From NCBI GenBank assembly GCA_937895515.1, contig CALAYS010000233.1:1-16775 (forward strand): a stretch of 16,775 bases of DNA, written 5' to 3'. The DNA comes from an uncultured bacterium (GTDB lineage: Bacteria > Patescibacteriota > Minisyncoccia > Phycocordibacterales > UBA9973). Shown piece by piece: positions 6,965 to 13,785 of the stretch (position 1 is the stretch's first letter; every line of letters begins with the position of its first letter). The notes below the pieces were generated by a model. That model searched no databases. It had not been told where the DNA came from and saw only the letters and a list, made by a program, of their open reading frames with translations. The position numbers were made by a program, and so were the translations under genes.

Positions 6965-8107
6965 TTATTCTCGAGAAGGTTTCTGACGAAGCCTTTCAGC
7001 CAAAGACAAAGGTTTTTTCTCTGAGCGAGATACTTCGGTGTCATCTCGTTTGGAAACGATTTCCTTGAGGGCCTCATCGAGCTTGTCAGCGGGAGGAGAT
7101 ACGGGTAAATCATCTTCATCTGAGTCTTCTTCAACTTTTACCCTAGTTCTTGTTTGGCTGTTTGCAGACAGTGGAGTTTCATCCAAACGTTCACTCTGAT
7201 TTTTCATCAAAGCAAATTTCTCGGCAATTTGTTCCGCCATCTTCGGATTTTCGGAGTAAAGCCGATCGATAAGTTTGTTTGATCTAGTTGGAATATTTTG
7301 GACAGATTCCAGGATGTCAATAATTACACATTCGGTCATTTCCATTGTTACCGAAACTTTTTCTCCAATGAAAATTCGTCTGAAGGAGAGAAATGGAATA
7401 AAAACAAAGGATTGGTTTCGAAGCATTTCTGGAGACACACGATCTTTATTGGGAAGATAGAACTTAGCACAATTTTCTTCAGCCGTACCTGGACGGTACG
7501 TCATCAATTTAAAAAATTTCATTGGTTTAGCTCCGTCGATAAGACGGCCTTTATTTTCACCGGAAGCATGTCTCCGGCGATGAAAAAAAGAATCTTTTCC
7601 GATTTCTTTCACGGCATTGTTGTAATCAGGCGCACCTGGTTCTTCACCACCAATTCCTCCTGTGTCAATATTTGCGTTATATTTGGCATACTGAAGAATG
7701 CACCAGTCGTAAATGGACCCTAGGACGCCAGTAGAATCTTTTGGATCGCTTGGTGGTTGATATGAACCTGATTTTTTGTCATAAACGTAATCGAATTTTG
7801 TTCCAAAAGAACCAACAAACAATTTATGATCATCGTTTTCGTCTACATCGAAACTGACTGCAATAGCAGGTTTTCCATTGCCTACATTTGCAAGTTTGGG
7901 TGGGACGATACCTCTGGATGTTTTCAGAACAGGACATTCAATGATGAGACGTGCTTCAACATCTTTTTCACCAGCGATGGGATAAAGATAATTTATGGCG
8001 ATTTCTTTTGCGGGTGCTACCCCTTCAGGGACACTTGTGTTTACTGGTCCCTTTGTGGATAGAAGTTCCTTATTAAAATCCTTAAAATTTACGCTAAAAC
8101 CTGACAT
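6965..8107 (-). CDS. putative NCLDV ssDNA-binding protein (I3-like / DUF2738-like)
   Basis: A 380-aa protein, not recognised with certainty. The central part resembles NCLDV I3-like single-stranded DNA-binding proteins in outline. A β-rich domain contains KPAIAVSFDVDEN (about 79-91), then KPMKFFKLMTYRPG (194-207) and KFYLPNKDRVS (215-225). It ends SFVFIPFLSFRRIFIGEKVSV and MEMTECVIIDI (234-266), a motif pair typical of the last strands of that fold. The C-terminal ~110 residues are charged and probably disordered, with an acidic patch EEDSDEDD (about 324-331), as is common in SSBs that recruit partners. ATG 8107 is the only sensible start. It is divergent from the 736-aa gene across a 76-base region containing an inverted repeat. 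Function rests on a by-eye pattern. Confidence 0.7.
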   Translation of the reverse strand: MSGFSVNFKDFNKELLSTKGPVNTSVPEGVAPAKEIAINYLYPIAGEKDVEARLIIECPVLKTSRGIVPPKLANVGNGKPAIAVSFDVDENDDHKLFVGSFGTKFDYVYDKKSGSYQPPSDPKDSTGVLGSIYDWCILQYAKYNANIDTGGIGGEEPGAPDYNNAVKEIGKDSFFHRRRHASGENKGRLIDGAKPMKFFKLMTYRPGTAEENCAKFYLPNKDRVSPEMLRNQSFVFIPFLSFRRIFIGEKVSVTMEMTECVIIDILESVQNIPTRSNKLIDRLYSENPKMAEQIAEKFALMKNQSERLDETPLSANSQTRTRVKVEEDSDEDDLPVSPPADKLDEALKEIVSKRDDTEVSRSEKKPLSLAERLRQKPSRE

Positions 8108-8183
8108 TGGATCGATTGTTGGAATCTGTTTTTTTCTTTTTTAAAAAGCAACAAAAAAGATTCAATCGAGTAAAAAAGACAAA
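8108..8183. promoter_or_regulatory. symmetric divergent promoter region
   Basis: The region separates two divergent ATGs and contains an interrupted inverted repeat. CGATTG (8113-8118) followed by GAATCTGTTTTTTT on the plus strand is mirrored on the minus strand by CGATTG (8163-8168 complement) followed by GAATCTTTTTTG. Each start thus sees nearly the same sequence, which suggests a shared promoter element or factor-binding site for coordinated expression. Confidence 0.5.
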
Positions 8184-10394
8184 ATGTCTCGTGATAATAA
8201 AAGTGATGTTTATTGGACGCCAGTTGACGATTTTCTCCTAAAAATTATCAAGGAATACGATTGTTTGGCGGCACTTTGTCCCCGAATTCATACCCCTTTT
8301 GATTTGGTCAGATGGGATAGCATCAAAGACAGCACAAAAGAACAATATCAAATGGTTAACAATATACGATCATATTATGATTATGCTTTAAAAGAAAATA
8401 ATTTTTCAGATTTTCGTCATTTCGACGAAAGTGAGAACTTTTCTGATGCACCTAAATCTCAAAATTTCGATAATCTATTAACATCCCATGCTCCAATTTT
8501 TGGGAGGTGGATGGAGGAATCCGGATTTCTAGATGGCCACAAAGATGATAAAAAACCAAATCAACATGAAACATATGATGATTTTTTTAGAATTTTACAA
8601 GGATCAGGAAAAAACCGTCTAAGAAAAGCTCTCTTCCCAACTTTTGAAGCTCTTGAAGAGGAAGAAAGGCTCGTCGCAAATAATGGATCTATTATGGTCT
8701 CTAAAAATTATAAAACTCGTTTGGAAACAAAAAAATTGGGAAATGATGGTTCGAGCTGGATTTACGAAACTTATGCTCGCCCCGATGAAGATGTTGATCA
8801 AATTACCTCCTATAATAAAACTTATCCCGGATTTGGACCTCATGATATAAAACAATCGAGTAAAACTGTTCTATTGTATGAAAAAAAATGTCCTGTTATA
8901 GTTAAAATAAATGATCAAACTAAACGAATTGATGGATCTGGCTTTTTAGGGACTCCTATTAAAGTTGCTTATCATATGAACTTCGACATTAATGGACAAT
9001 TCAGAACCATTTTTCTAACAGGATCAAGAGATCGCATGGCTCAGCGTATTAGAGATGATTTAAAAGAAGGTCAAGATAATGATATAGTTGTTGGCCGAAT
9101 AAGAGATAAAAGACAATCGGTTTATGAAGATGACAAATTTCAAGTTGCCGAAGCAGAATATGATACCAAAAAAATTAGTCTGGTTTGGGACGATCTTCCT
9201 TTGCTAGATGGAAATGAAACTATTCCTCGAGATGGTGCTGCGTATCGGACATACGATGATTATTATGAATTTGATCGTAGAATTTTGGATATAACTAGAG
9301 TTAAACATTCAAACTATTTCCATTTTATGTATGGAGCGCTGCCAGCTAACAAAATTTTATATGAAGAGTTGGCAGAGGGATTTAGAACCAATTCTGTTGT
9401 ATATTTTAGTGGAAAAGAGATTAAATGGACTGCTGAAGAAAAACAAAAAATATCAAGAGCGCACCTTCGGTTACCTCTTGATAATGAACTAACAGAACTT
9501 AAGAAAGTTTTCTCGGCAACAATTCTTTTTATAGCCTTAAATTTAGGAATTTATGACAAAGAGTATAATCTTACCATTCCCCACATGCGATTAGACTCTC
9601 CTGACATTCAAATGAGCCAAATGAAGATAGTGACCTTGGCTTCACCATATCCTAAATTTTTATCCCGAAAACTCGTAACAGTCGTCCCAGGTATCGCTGT
9701 CGCAAATAATCAGCCCCATGGAAATGGTGTGGCTGGCGCAAGCGACCAAGCTGAAACGGCTGCCAAAATGATGGATATTTTGAATAGACTCGAAAAGAAG
9801 AACCAGGCAGTCTTTAAAAAGGAAATATCTTTCTTGCTTACCCAACATATAAATGATTCTAAATTTAGGGAACTACTAAAGAACATACAGGATGCAACGG
9901 TTGGAGATGATGAAACTGAAGTCCATCGTGATGAAATAGCGAAACTTCCATATAGTCTTGCAGGAAAAGTTGTTCTAAAGCAACAAGGTGGAAAACAACA
10001 TAATCCGCCTGGTAATCAAAATGTTTCACCCAAACCTGGTGCTAAGCCTAACACTCCTTCAGTTGTTCCTCCTAAACCAGCTCCAAAGCCGGGAGCACCA
10101 CCTGCACCAGGAGCACCACCACCTGCACCAGGAGCACCACCACCTGCACCAGGAGCACCACCTCCAATAGATAAAAAGGCAAAATTAAAAGAAATAACAG
10201 ATAAAGTTGCGAACGGAACACACATAACTAAAGGAGATATAAGATTTGTGTCATCACAAAACATTTCGGATCCATCCTTGCGCGATATGATTAAGAACGA
10301 GCTTGTTCCGGGAGGGGCCCCAAACGTTCTTCTTAATGATACGGAAATGGCTACACTTCCAAAAGATCTGGCAGCAAAAGTAACCGTAAAGTAG
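8184..10394 (+). CDS. 736-aa protein with duplicated C-terminal module and Pro-rich linker
   Basis: I do not recognise the family. Residues 1-520 form a large globular part with charged and aromatic stretches and no catalytic motif I can name. Two similar modules of about 70 residues follow. Module A (about 530-599) runs from MDILNRLEKK through KKEISFLLTQHINDSKFRELLKN to EIAKLPYSLAGKVVLK. Module B (about 668-736) runs from LKEITDKVAN through KGDIRFVSSQNISDPSLRDMIKN to EMATLPKDLAAKVTVK. Between them lies a Pro/Gly/Ala linker (600-662) with four PAPGAPP-type repeats. Module B ends the protein. No signal peptide or membrane segment is evident. Its size, linker and position beside the SSB-like and SR-tail genes suit a structural or core protein, but this is inference. 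ATG 8184 follows GACAAA, the same start context as 14490. Confidence 0.8.
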   Translation: MSRDNKSDVYWTPVDDFLLKIIKEYDCLAALCPRIHTPFDLVRWDSIKDSTKEQYQMVNNIRSYYDYALKENNFSDFRHFDESENFSDAPKSQNFDNLLTSHAPIFGRWMEESGFLDGHKDDKKPNQHETYDDFFRILQGSGKNRLRKALFPTFEALEEEERLVANNGSIMVSKNYKTRLETKKLGNDGSSWIYETYARPDEDVDQITSYNKTYPGFGPHDIKQSSKTVLLYEKKCPVIVKINDQTKRIDGSGFLGTPIKVAYHMNFDINGQFRTIFLTGSRDRMAQRIRDDLKEGQDNDIVVGRIRDKRQSVYEDDKFQVAEAEYDTKKISLVWDDLPLLDGNETIPRDGAAYRTYDDYYEFDRRILDITRVKHSNYFHFMYGALPANKILYEELAEGFRTNSVVYFSGKEIKWTAEEKQKISRAHLRLPLDNELTELKKVFSATILFIALNLGIYDKEYNLTIPHMRLDSPDIQMSQMKIVTLASPYPKFLSRKLVTVVPGIAVANNQPHGNGVAGASDQAETAAKMMDILNRLEKKNQAVFKKEISFLLTQHINDSKFRELLKNIQDATVGDDETEVHRDEIAKLPYSLAGKVVLKQQGGKQHNPPGNQNVSPKPGAKPNTPSVVPPKPAPKPGAPPAPGAPPPAPGAPPPAPGAPPPIDKKAKLKEITDKVANGTHITKGDIRFVSSQNISDPSLRDMIKNELVPGGAPNVLLNDTEMATLPKDLAAKVTVK
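10092..10165 (+). repeat. in-frame 21-bp minisatellite coding PAPGAPP
   Basis: Near-identical 21-bp units (CCTGCACCAGGAGCACCACCA) repeat about three times with partial units on both sides. They encode the Pro-Gly-Ala linker of the 736-aa protein. The near-identity at DNA level indicates recent slippage or selection for length. The opposite strand also stays open and Gly-rich here, but only as a by-product. Confidence 0.8.
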
Positions 10395-10428
10395 TTTTTT
10401 GTTTAAAAATATAGAACTAGCAAAATAT

Positions 10429-10452
10429 AAAACTAAAAAAATTTTTAGTTTT
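10429..10452 (+). terminator. 11-bp hairpin after the 736-aa gene
   Basis: AAAACTAAAAA, a 2-nt loop (AA) and TTTTTAGTTTT form a perfect stem 34 bases after the stop codon, followed by a T run. It is a likely transcript-end signal. The remaining bases to 10582 are A-rich leader for the next gene. Confidence 0.55.
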
Positions 10453-10582
10453 TTCGAAGAAGAATTTTCGCTACCAAATGAGAAAAAACTAATTCCCCAT
10501 AAAGGCAAGGAGGCAAACAACAAATGATCCAATTGATTTCGAATGTAAGAAATAAATAAGAATCAAAAAGGTTCAAATAAAA

Positions 10583-11758
10583 ATGTCACCAAGCAATAAG
10601 GCTATTACACAGGCTCTTATGAAATTGATGTTGGAAGTCGGTCGTGGCCCGGTAACTGTTGATTTTGAAGGCCAGCAGATTGAAGTAAACAAAAAATATG
10701 TGGCAGCTTTGTATAATCGAGAGAACGCAAGGCTCTCTCGTGGAGCCAAAAGATCAAAAAAATCTGCTCCAGTTTCTGCAGAGGAAAGGGCTGAGACAAT
10801 AGATCTTATTCGTGAGAGAGTTGTCACAGCTCTTTCACGCATGGACAGTAGCGTGAAAGTTTCTTCTGAACTTCGCCGCTCCTTTACAGATGGAGTTACC
10901 GAACATCTAAAAACTCGTCATGAGGCACCAAGCCGAGTAAGCTTCGTTCCGCGTCTGTTGTTTTATCTTGATCAGCCATTCGTAGATTTTTTGAGTGGCA
11001 TGAAGCTGGACCTCTTTGCCCATTATTTTGAGGGGCGGGGAAGTGCGGGATTGCGTCGCGAATTGACCGAGGTTGAGGAGGGTTTGATGAGTTTCCTTCG
11101 AGAGACTCAGGTTGGAGCTTCAACAGTACTGATTGCTTTGGTTACCTTGTATATTACAACCCAAGGTCTTCGTGAATCTATTGGAGGTAAGGTAATGATC
11201 CGTGTCGATGATCGCCTAAAGCGTTTCCTCCAATCACCAATGGATTCACGTCTTCATAACCGCTCCTTCGCACAATCTTACGTCTCAACTCGTGATACAA
11301 AGGTCTTTCGTGTAAGTGGAGAGAAGGTTGAACGACCAACACTTGCAAAGTATCGGAAAGACCATCCAACCAATTCAGTAATGGATTATATTAAACACTC
11401 TATCCCTGATCACTCATATTTGTCGAGGGGATATATCAGGGGTGCCGATGTAATGTCACTTGTAAGTGCTCACCTGATTTCTCACAAGACAGTTGGATCT
11501 GAGCTTGGGGATGACCTTTCAATGAGGACAGAGAATGGACACTATACAAACCCAAAGGTATACACATTAATTGCGCTGCAAGCAATTATATCTGCCACAA
11601 ATGGTGGAAGTGATAAGTCGGCGGCACCGACTGCCGCTCGTGTCCGGTCCCCAAGTCGCTCTCCGGACCGGACACGAGCGGCAAGCCGTTCCCCTGACAA
11701 AGTTAAGTCGCCGGCAGTAAGATCGCCTTCGCGCTCAACATCCCGCGGCAGGCCGTAA
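10583..11758 (+). CDS. 391-aa basic protein with SR/SP-rich tail, GC-rich for its setting
   Basis: I do not recognise the family. Residues about 1-335 look globular and helical. A basic patch RLSRGAKRSKKS (about 51-62) is followed by helices, then a hydrophobic stretch TVLIALVTLYITTQG (about 181-195) that is more likely a buried helix than a membrane anchor. Residues 340-391 form a low-complexity tail of RSPSRS, SRSPDR, SRSPDK and SRGRP units. Such SP/SR tails are typical nucleic-acid-binding, phosphorylation-controlled tails in eukaryotic proteins. Codon use is clearly GC-richer than that of the neighbours (about half GC in places). That may reflect high expression or a different origin. A perfect 19-bp inverted repeat lies in the tail. 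ATG 10583 has an A-rich leader. A DNA-condensing or virion core role is inference only. Confidence 0.8.
   Translation: MSPSNKAITQALMKLMLEVGRGPVTVDFEGQQIEVNKKYVAALYNRENARLSRGAKRSKKSAPVSAEERAETIDLIRERVVTALSRMDSSVKVSSELRRSFTDGVTEHLKTRHEAPSRVSFVPRLLFYLDQPFVDFLSGMKLDLFAHYFEGRGSAGLRRELTEVEEGLMSFLRETQVGASTVLIALVTLYITTQGLRESIGGKVMIRVDDRLKRFLQSPMDSRLHNRSFAQSYVSTRDTKVFRVSGEKVERPTLAKYRKDHPTNSVMDYIKHSIPDHSYLSRGYIRGADVMSLVSAHLISHKTVGSELGDDLSMRTENGHYTNPKVYTLIALQAIISATNGGSDKSAAPTAARVRSPSRSPDRTRAASRSPDKVKSPAVRSPSRSTSRGRP
11632..11683. repeat. perfect 19-bp GC-rich inverted repeat inside the SR tail
   Basis: The arms 11632-11650 (TGCCGCTCGTGTCCGGTCC) and 11665-11683 are exact reverse complements with a 14-base spacer. 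The arms encode part of PTAARVRSP and PDRTRAAS. A hairpin of this GC content and length is by far the most stable in this AT-rich window. Because it lies within a coding sequence it is not a usual gene-end signal. Confidence 0.85.
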
Positions 11759-11760
11759 AC

Positions 11761-11781
11761 AAAAAGATAATTTATCTTTTT
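11761..11781. terminator. shared hairpin between convergent genes
   Basis: AAAAAGATAA, a 1-nt loop and TTATCTTTTT form a perfect 10-bp stem exactly filling the gap between the plus-strand SR-tail gene (stop at 11758) and the minus-strand RPB6 gene (stop at 11781-11783). One hairpin can serve both transcripts because the symmetric stem reads the same on each strand. Confidence 0.6.
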
Positions 11782-12353
11782 TAATGAAGTCTCCAGGAGC
11801 TTTTAGAAATATAAGCATCGACTTGGGATAGCAATAGTTCTTTTGGAAGAAGAACACCTGTTTCATGTGGATTGAATACTTCTATTCGAACAGGTTCCAT
11901 AGGATTTCCAATAGGACGATAAACATTGAGAGGGAATTCAATGGAACGATCATCAAGTTCCATTTTAGCGATTTCAATTAAATCGTGGATGCCATTATTA
12001 GCATAAAGGGGGTGGACAGGCTCACCATTGGCAATATCTTGTGCTCTAAAACCAATAAGCATGCAATATTCATAGTCCGTAATTTTTTTCGCAGAAATTC
12101 TTTCATCCTTTTCGTTGGGAGAAGTTGGGCCGCGAACTATGATTGGTGCTTTTTGACCTCCTCTTTTAGTAGATTTTCGTTTAATCGAAGAACTTGGAAG
12201 TGGTACAGAAGTTTCATATATTTTTTCATCTTCTTCAGTCTCTGACATCGAAGAATTTGAAGACTCATCTTCAACAGAATTGTCTTCTAATTGAAGAAAG
12301 TCTTCACGGGTGTCTGTAAAATCGGAGACATATGATTCACTATCAACCGACAT
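11781..12353 (-). CDS. RPB6-like DNA-directed RNA polymerase subunit
   Basis: A 190-aa protein whose conserved core is at about 88-148: AKKITDYEYCMLIGFRAQDIANGEP, then LIEIAKMELDDRSIEFPLNVYRPIG (given in part). This matches the RPB6/omega pattern T-x-YE, lg-RA-qia-G-p, iA--El----iP-ni-R. RPB6 is a small shared subunit that stabilises the large subunit's clamp. NCLDVs encode it as part of the virion or factory polymerase. The N-terminal ~85 residues are acidic and Ser-rich with a basic patch (KRKSTKRGG), similar to the acidic N-terminus of eukaryotic RPB6 but longer. There is a C-terminal extension of about 40 residues beyond the core. It is convergent with the SR-tail gene and divergent from the PCNA-like gene. 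Confidence 0.87.
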   Translation of the reverse strand: MSVDSESYVSDFTDTREDFLQLEDNSVEDESSNSSMSETEEDEKIYETSVPLPSSSIKRKSTKRGGQKAPIIVRGPTSPNEKDERISAKKITDYEYCMLIGFRAQDIANGEPVHPLYANNGIHDLIEIAKMELDDRSIEFPLNVYRPIGNPMEPVRIEVFNPHETGVLLPKELLLSQVDAYISKSSWRLH

Positions 12354-12460
12354 ATTTGTTTTTATGGTGCGGGGTTAATTAATTGTTTTTCAATTAGAGA
12401 TAAATTTTTGTTGTAAGGGGACATTTTAAGATTAAACTTTGACAACAATCAGTTTATTTA
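12354..12460. promoter_or_regulatory. divergent promoter region, RPB6 / PCNA-like genes
   Basis: These 107 bases separate the two divergent starts. They contain a small hairpin (AATTG, T run, CAATT, about 12382-12396) and an interrupted inverted pair TTGTTGT and ACAACAA (about 12409-12447). The sequence is AT-rich with one G-run (AAGGGGACA). No promoter motif can be assigned with confidence. Confidence 0.35.
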
Positions 12461-13330
12461 ATGGATATAGCTCCGCATACTAACGATAAACAAGCTAGCC
12501 ATGTTTCTTCTCGTGATGACAGTCAAAGCGACTTAAAAGACTGTAATTTTGTAATTCATTTTCCAACGTGTAGTTCTTTTCGTCAAATCTTAGAATATCT
12601 CTATCAAAGTCATAAAACAATACCCCTTATCTTGTCAGAGAAAGAAATCTCCATATACAAGGCAAATGATAACATGTCAATTGTGTTTGATGGAGTTTTC
12701 CATCCTTATAACCTAACTTTTTATTATGTCGACCCTGAACTACTAAAAGCGTCAAAAGAAAACCGCTATTTTATCCATATTCCAACTCTTCCCCTTCTGA
12801 CTTATCTGAAATCCGTTCCCAAGCGACAGAGGTTTAGGATTCTTCAAAGAAAAAGTAATCCAAATTTTATCAATATATCCTTCATGGATTCCGATAATAT
12901 TTCTTCTGATATTAGAATTGATCCTTCAACAGAAAGCCCCGGAAGTTTAGAAGTGGAAGATCCAATTCCAATAGATCAGCCTAATGTCACAATGCATTTG
13001 TCAAGCTTTTATCATTCAACGACAGGGAGTGGAAGAATTTCGGATCGCTCATCTATTATAAGCTGTTTTCCTAAAGGCGTAGAGATAAATGGTTCTTCGG
13101 CCCACGTTGCTTCTAAAAGCCAAGTAGGATTTTTCAAAGATGACCAAGAACCGATTTGTGAAATTCGTGTTTCGGGTGATGTGATGAAATCGATATCAAA
13201 ATTATCATCAATATGCGATGAAGGAATAGTAAGAATATATTGTCAAAATAAGGATTATATTCTTCTTCAAATTCCTATTTCAGTAATAGGGACGGCACGC
13301 ATTTATTTTATTAATCCTAGCAGGAATTAA
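12461..13330 (+). CDS. PCNA-like sliding clamp (divergent)
   Basis: A 289-aa protein with the size and two-domain outline of PCNA. A disordered Ser/Asp-rich leader (about 1-27) precedes NFVIHFPTCSSFRQILEYL (29-47), a typical first strand-helix unit. EISIYKANDNMSIVFDGVF (62-80) resembles the strand carrying the PCNA D-x-s/n pattern. The end, ICEIRVSGDVMKSISKLSSI (in part) through YILLQIPISVIGTARIYFINP, matches the PCNA C-terminus, where P-l-l-i follows a helix and the last strand reads yyiaP. The middle contains an acidic linker (about 160-176). NCLDV clamps serve as polymerase processivity factors or, in poxvirus G8-like proteins, as late transcription factors. The stop codon overlaps the Erv1 stop on the other strand. 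Confidence 0.6.
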   Translation: MDIAPHTNDKQASHVSSRDDSQSDLKDCNFVIHFPTCSSFRQILEYLYQSHKTIPLILSEKEISIYKANDNMSIVFDGVFHPYNLTFYYVDPELLKASKENRYFIHIPTLPLLTYLKSVPKRQRFRILQRKSNPNFINISFMDSDNISSDIRIDPSTESPGSLEVEDPIPIDQPNVTMHLSSFYHSTTGSGRISDRSSIISCFPKGVEINGSSAHVASKSQVGFFKDDQEPICEIRVSGDVMKSISKLSSICDEGIVRIYCQNKDYILLQIPISVIGTARIYFINPSRN

Positions 13331-13761
13331 AGACCATATCGATGAACAACCGTCTCAAATTTACATGCATCTCCCTTGGAGAGAACATCGATAAAATGAC
13401 ATGAAATAGTTGCCTTTTCTTCAGCACCACAATCACCTTGACAAACTGCTTCACCATTTATGTAAAAAGACAGGGCTTCACGATGAGAAATTCTTGGTTT
13501 TCCGTTTAGATCATTGACTCGATTGTGCATTTCTACAGTCCAAATAAAAAGCTCATTATATTTATTTACATTAGGAGGAACAAATTTTTCTCTATTTTCC
13601 GTAAAATGTTTGCGACAGCGTAAACAAAAGAAATTGTTAGCAATTGTTTCTATGGCATAATGAACACCCTTGATGTCATCATCGGTTTTGGCATTCGCTG
13701 CCAAAAGGTGAAGCATATACCAGGCACCAGGGCCAATAACATTTATATTAAATGGATTCAT
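13327..13761 (-). CDS. Erv1/Alr-family FAD-linked thiol oxidoreductase
   Basis: A 144-aa sulfhydryl oxidase of the Erv1/Alr family (poxvirus E10R, ASFV pB119L relatives). GPGAWYMLHLLA (10-21) is the W-x-x-LH FAD-binding helix. FCLRCRKHF (45-53) holds the redox CxxC (Cys46, Cys49). ELFIWTVEMHNRVNDLNGKP (70-89) holds the HN-x-VN FAD-binding motif. Further cysteines at 107, 111, 121 and 133 may form the shuttle and structural disulfides. Family members oxidise thiols of virion proteins in the cytosolic factory. There is no signal peptide or membrane segment. Its stop codon (TTA at 13327-13329) overlaps the PCNA-like TAA (13328-13330) in TTAA. The hairpin at 13760-13782 overlaps its start codon. 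Confidence 0.92.
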   Translation of the reverse strand: MNPFNINVIGPGAWYMLHLLAANAKTDDDIKGVHYAIETIANNFFCLRCRKHFTENREKFVPPNVNKYNELFIWTVEMHNRVNDLNGKPRISHREALSFYINGEAVCQGDCGAEEKATISCHFIDVLSKGDACKFETVVHRYGL

Positions 13762-13782
13762 TCCTTTTTAGAAAAAAGGAAT
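13760..13782 (-). terminator. hairpin after the resolvase gene, overlapping the Erv1 start
   Basis: ATTCCTTTTT, AG and AAAAAAGGAAT can form an approximately 10-bp stem in the short gap between the resolvase stop (13786) and the Erv1 ATG (13761). It reaches into the Erv1 start codon. It fits a 3' end for the resolvase transcript and would place structure at the Erv1 start if the mRNA read through. Confidence 0.5.
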
Positions 13783-13785
13783 CTC

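Noticed and set aside
7298..7723. 141-codon plus-strand frame inside the SSB-like gene
   Set aside because: It lies fully opposite a longer frame with consistent domain-like content; its composition (many F, W, C) is typical of an antisense shadow.
10016..10264. Gly/Ala/Pro-rich open frame on the minus strand (82 codons)
   Set aside because: It is the antisense reading of the PAPGAPP-coding minisatellite in the 736-aa gene; the composition follows from the repeat and there is no start context or terminator.
11123..11180. Hydrophobic stretch in the SR-tail protein considered as a membrane anchor
   Set aside because: About 15 residues with Thr and flanking charged helices; more consistent with a buried helix.
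11632..11683. GC-rich hairpin considered as a bacterial-type intrinsic terminator
   Set aside because: It lies inside the coding sequence about 75 bases before the stop, has no following T run, and the window is a eukaryotic-virus type genome.
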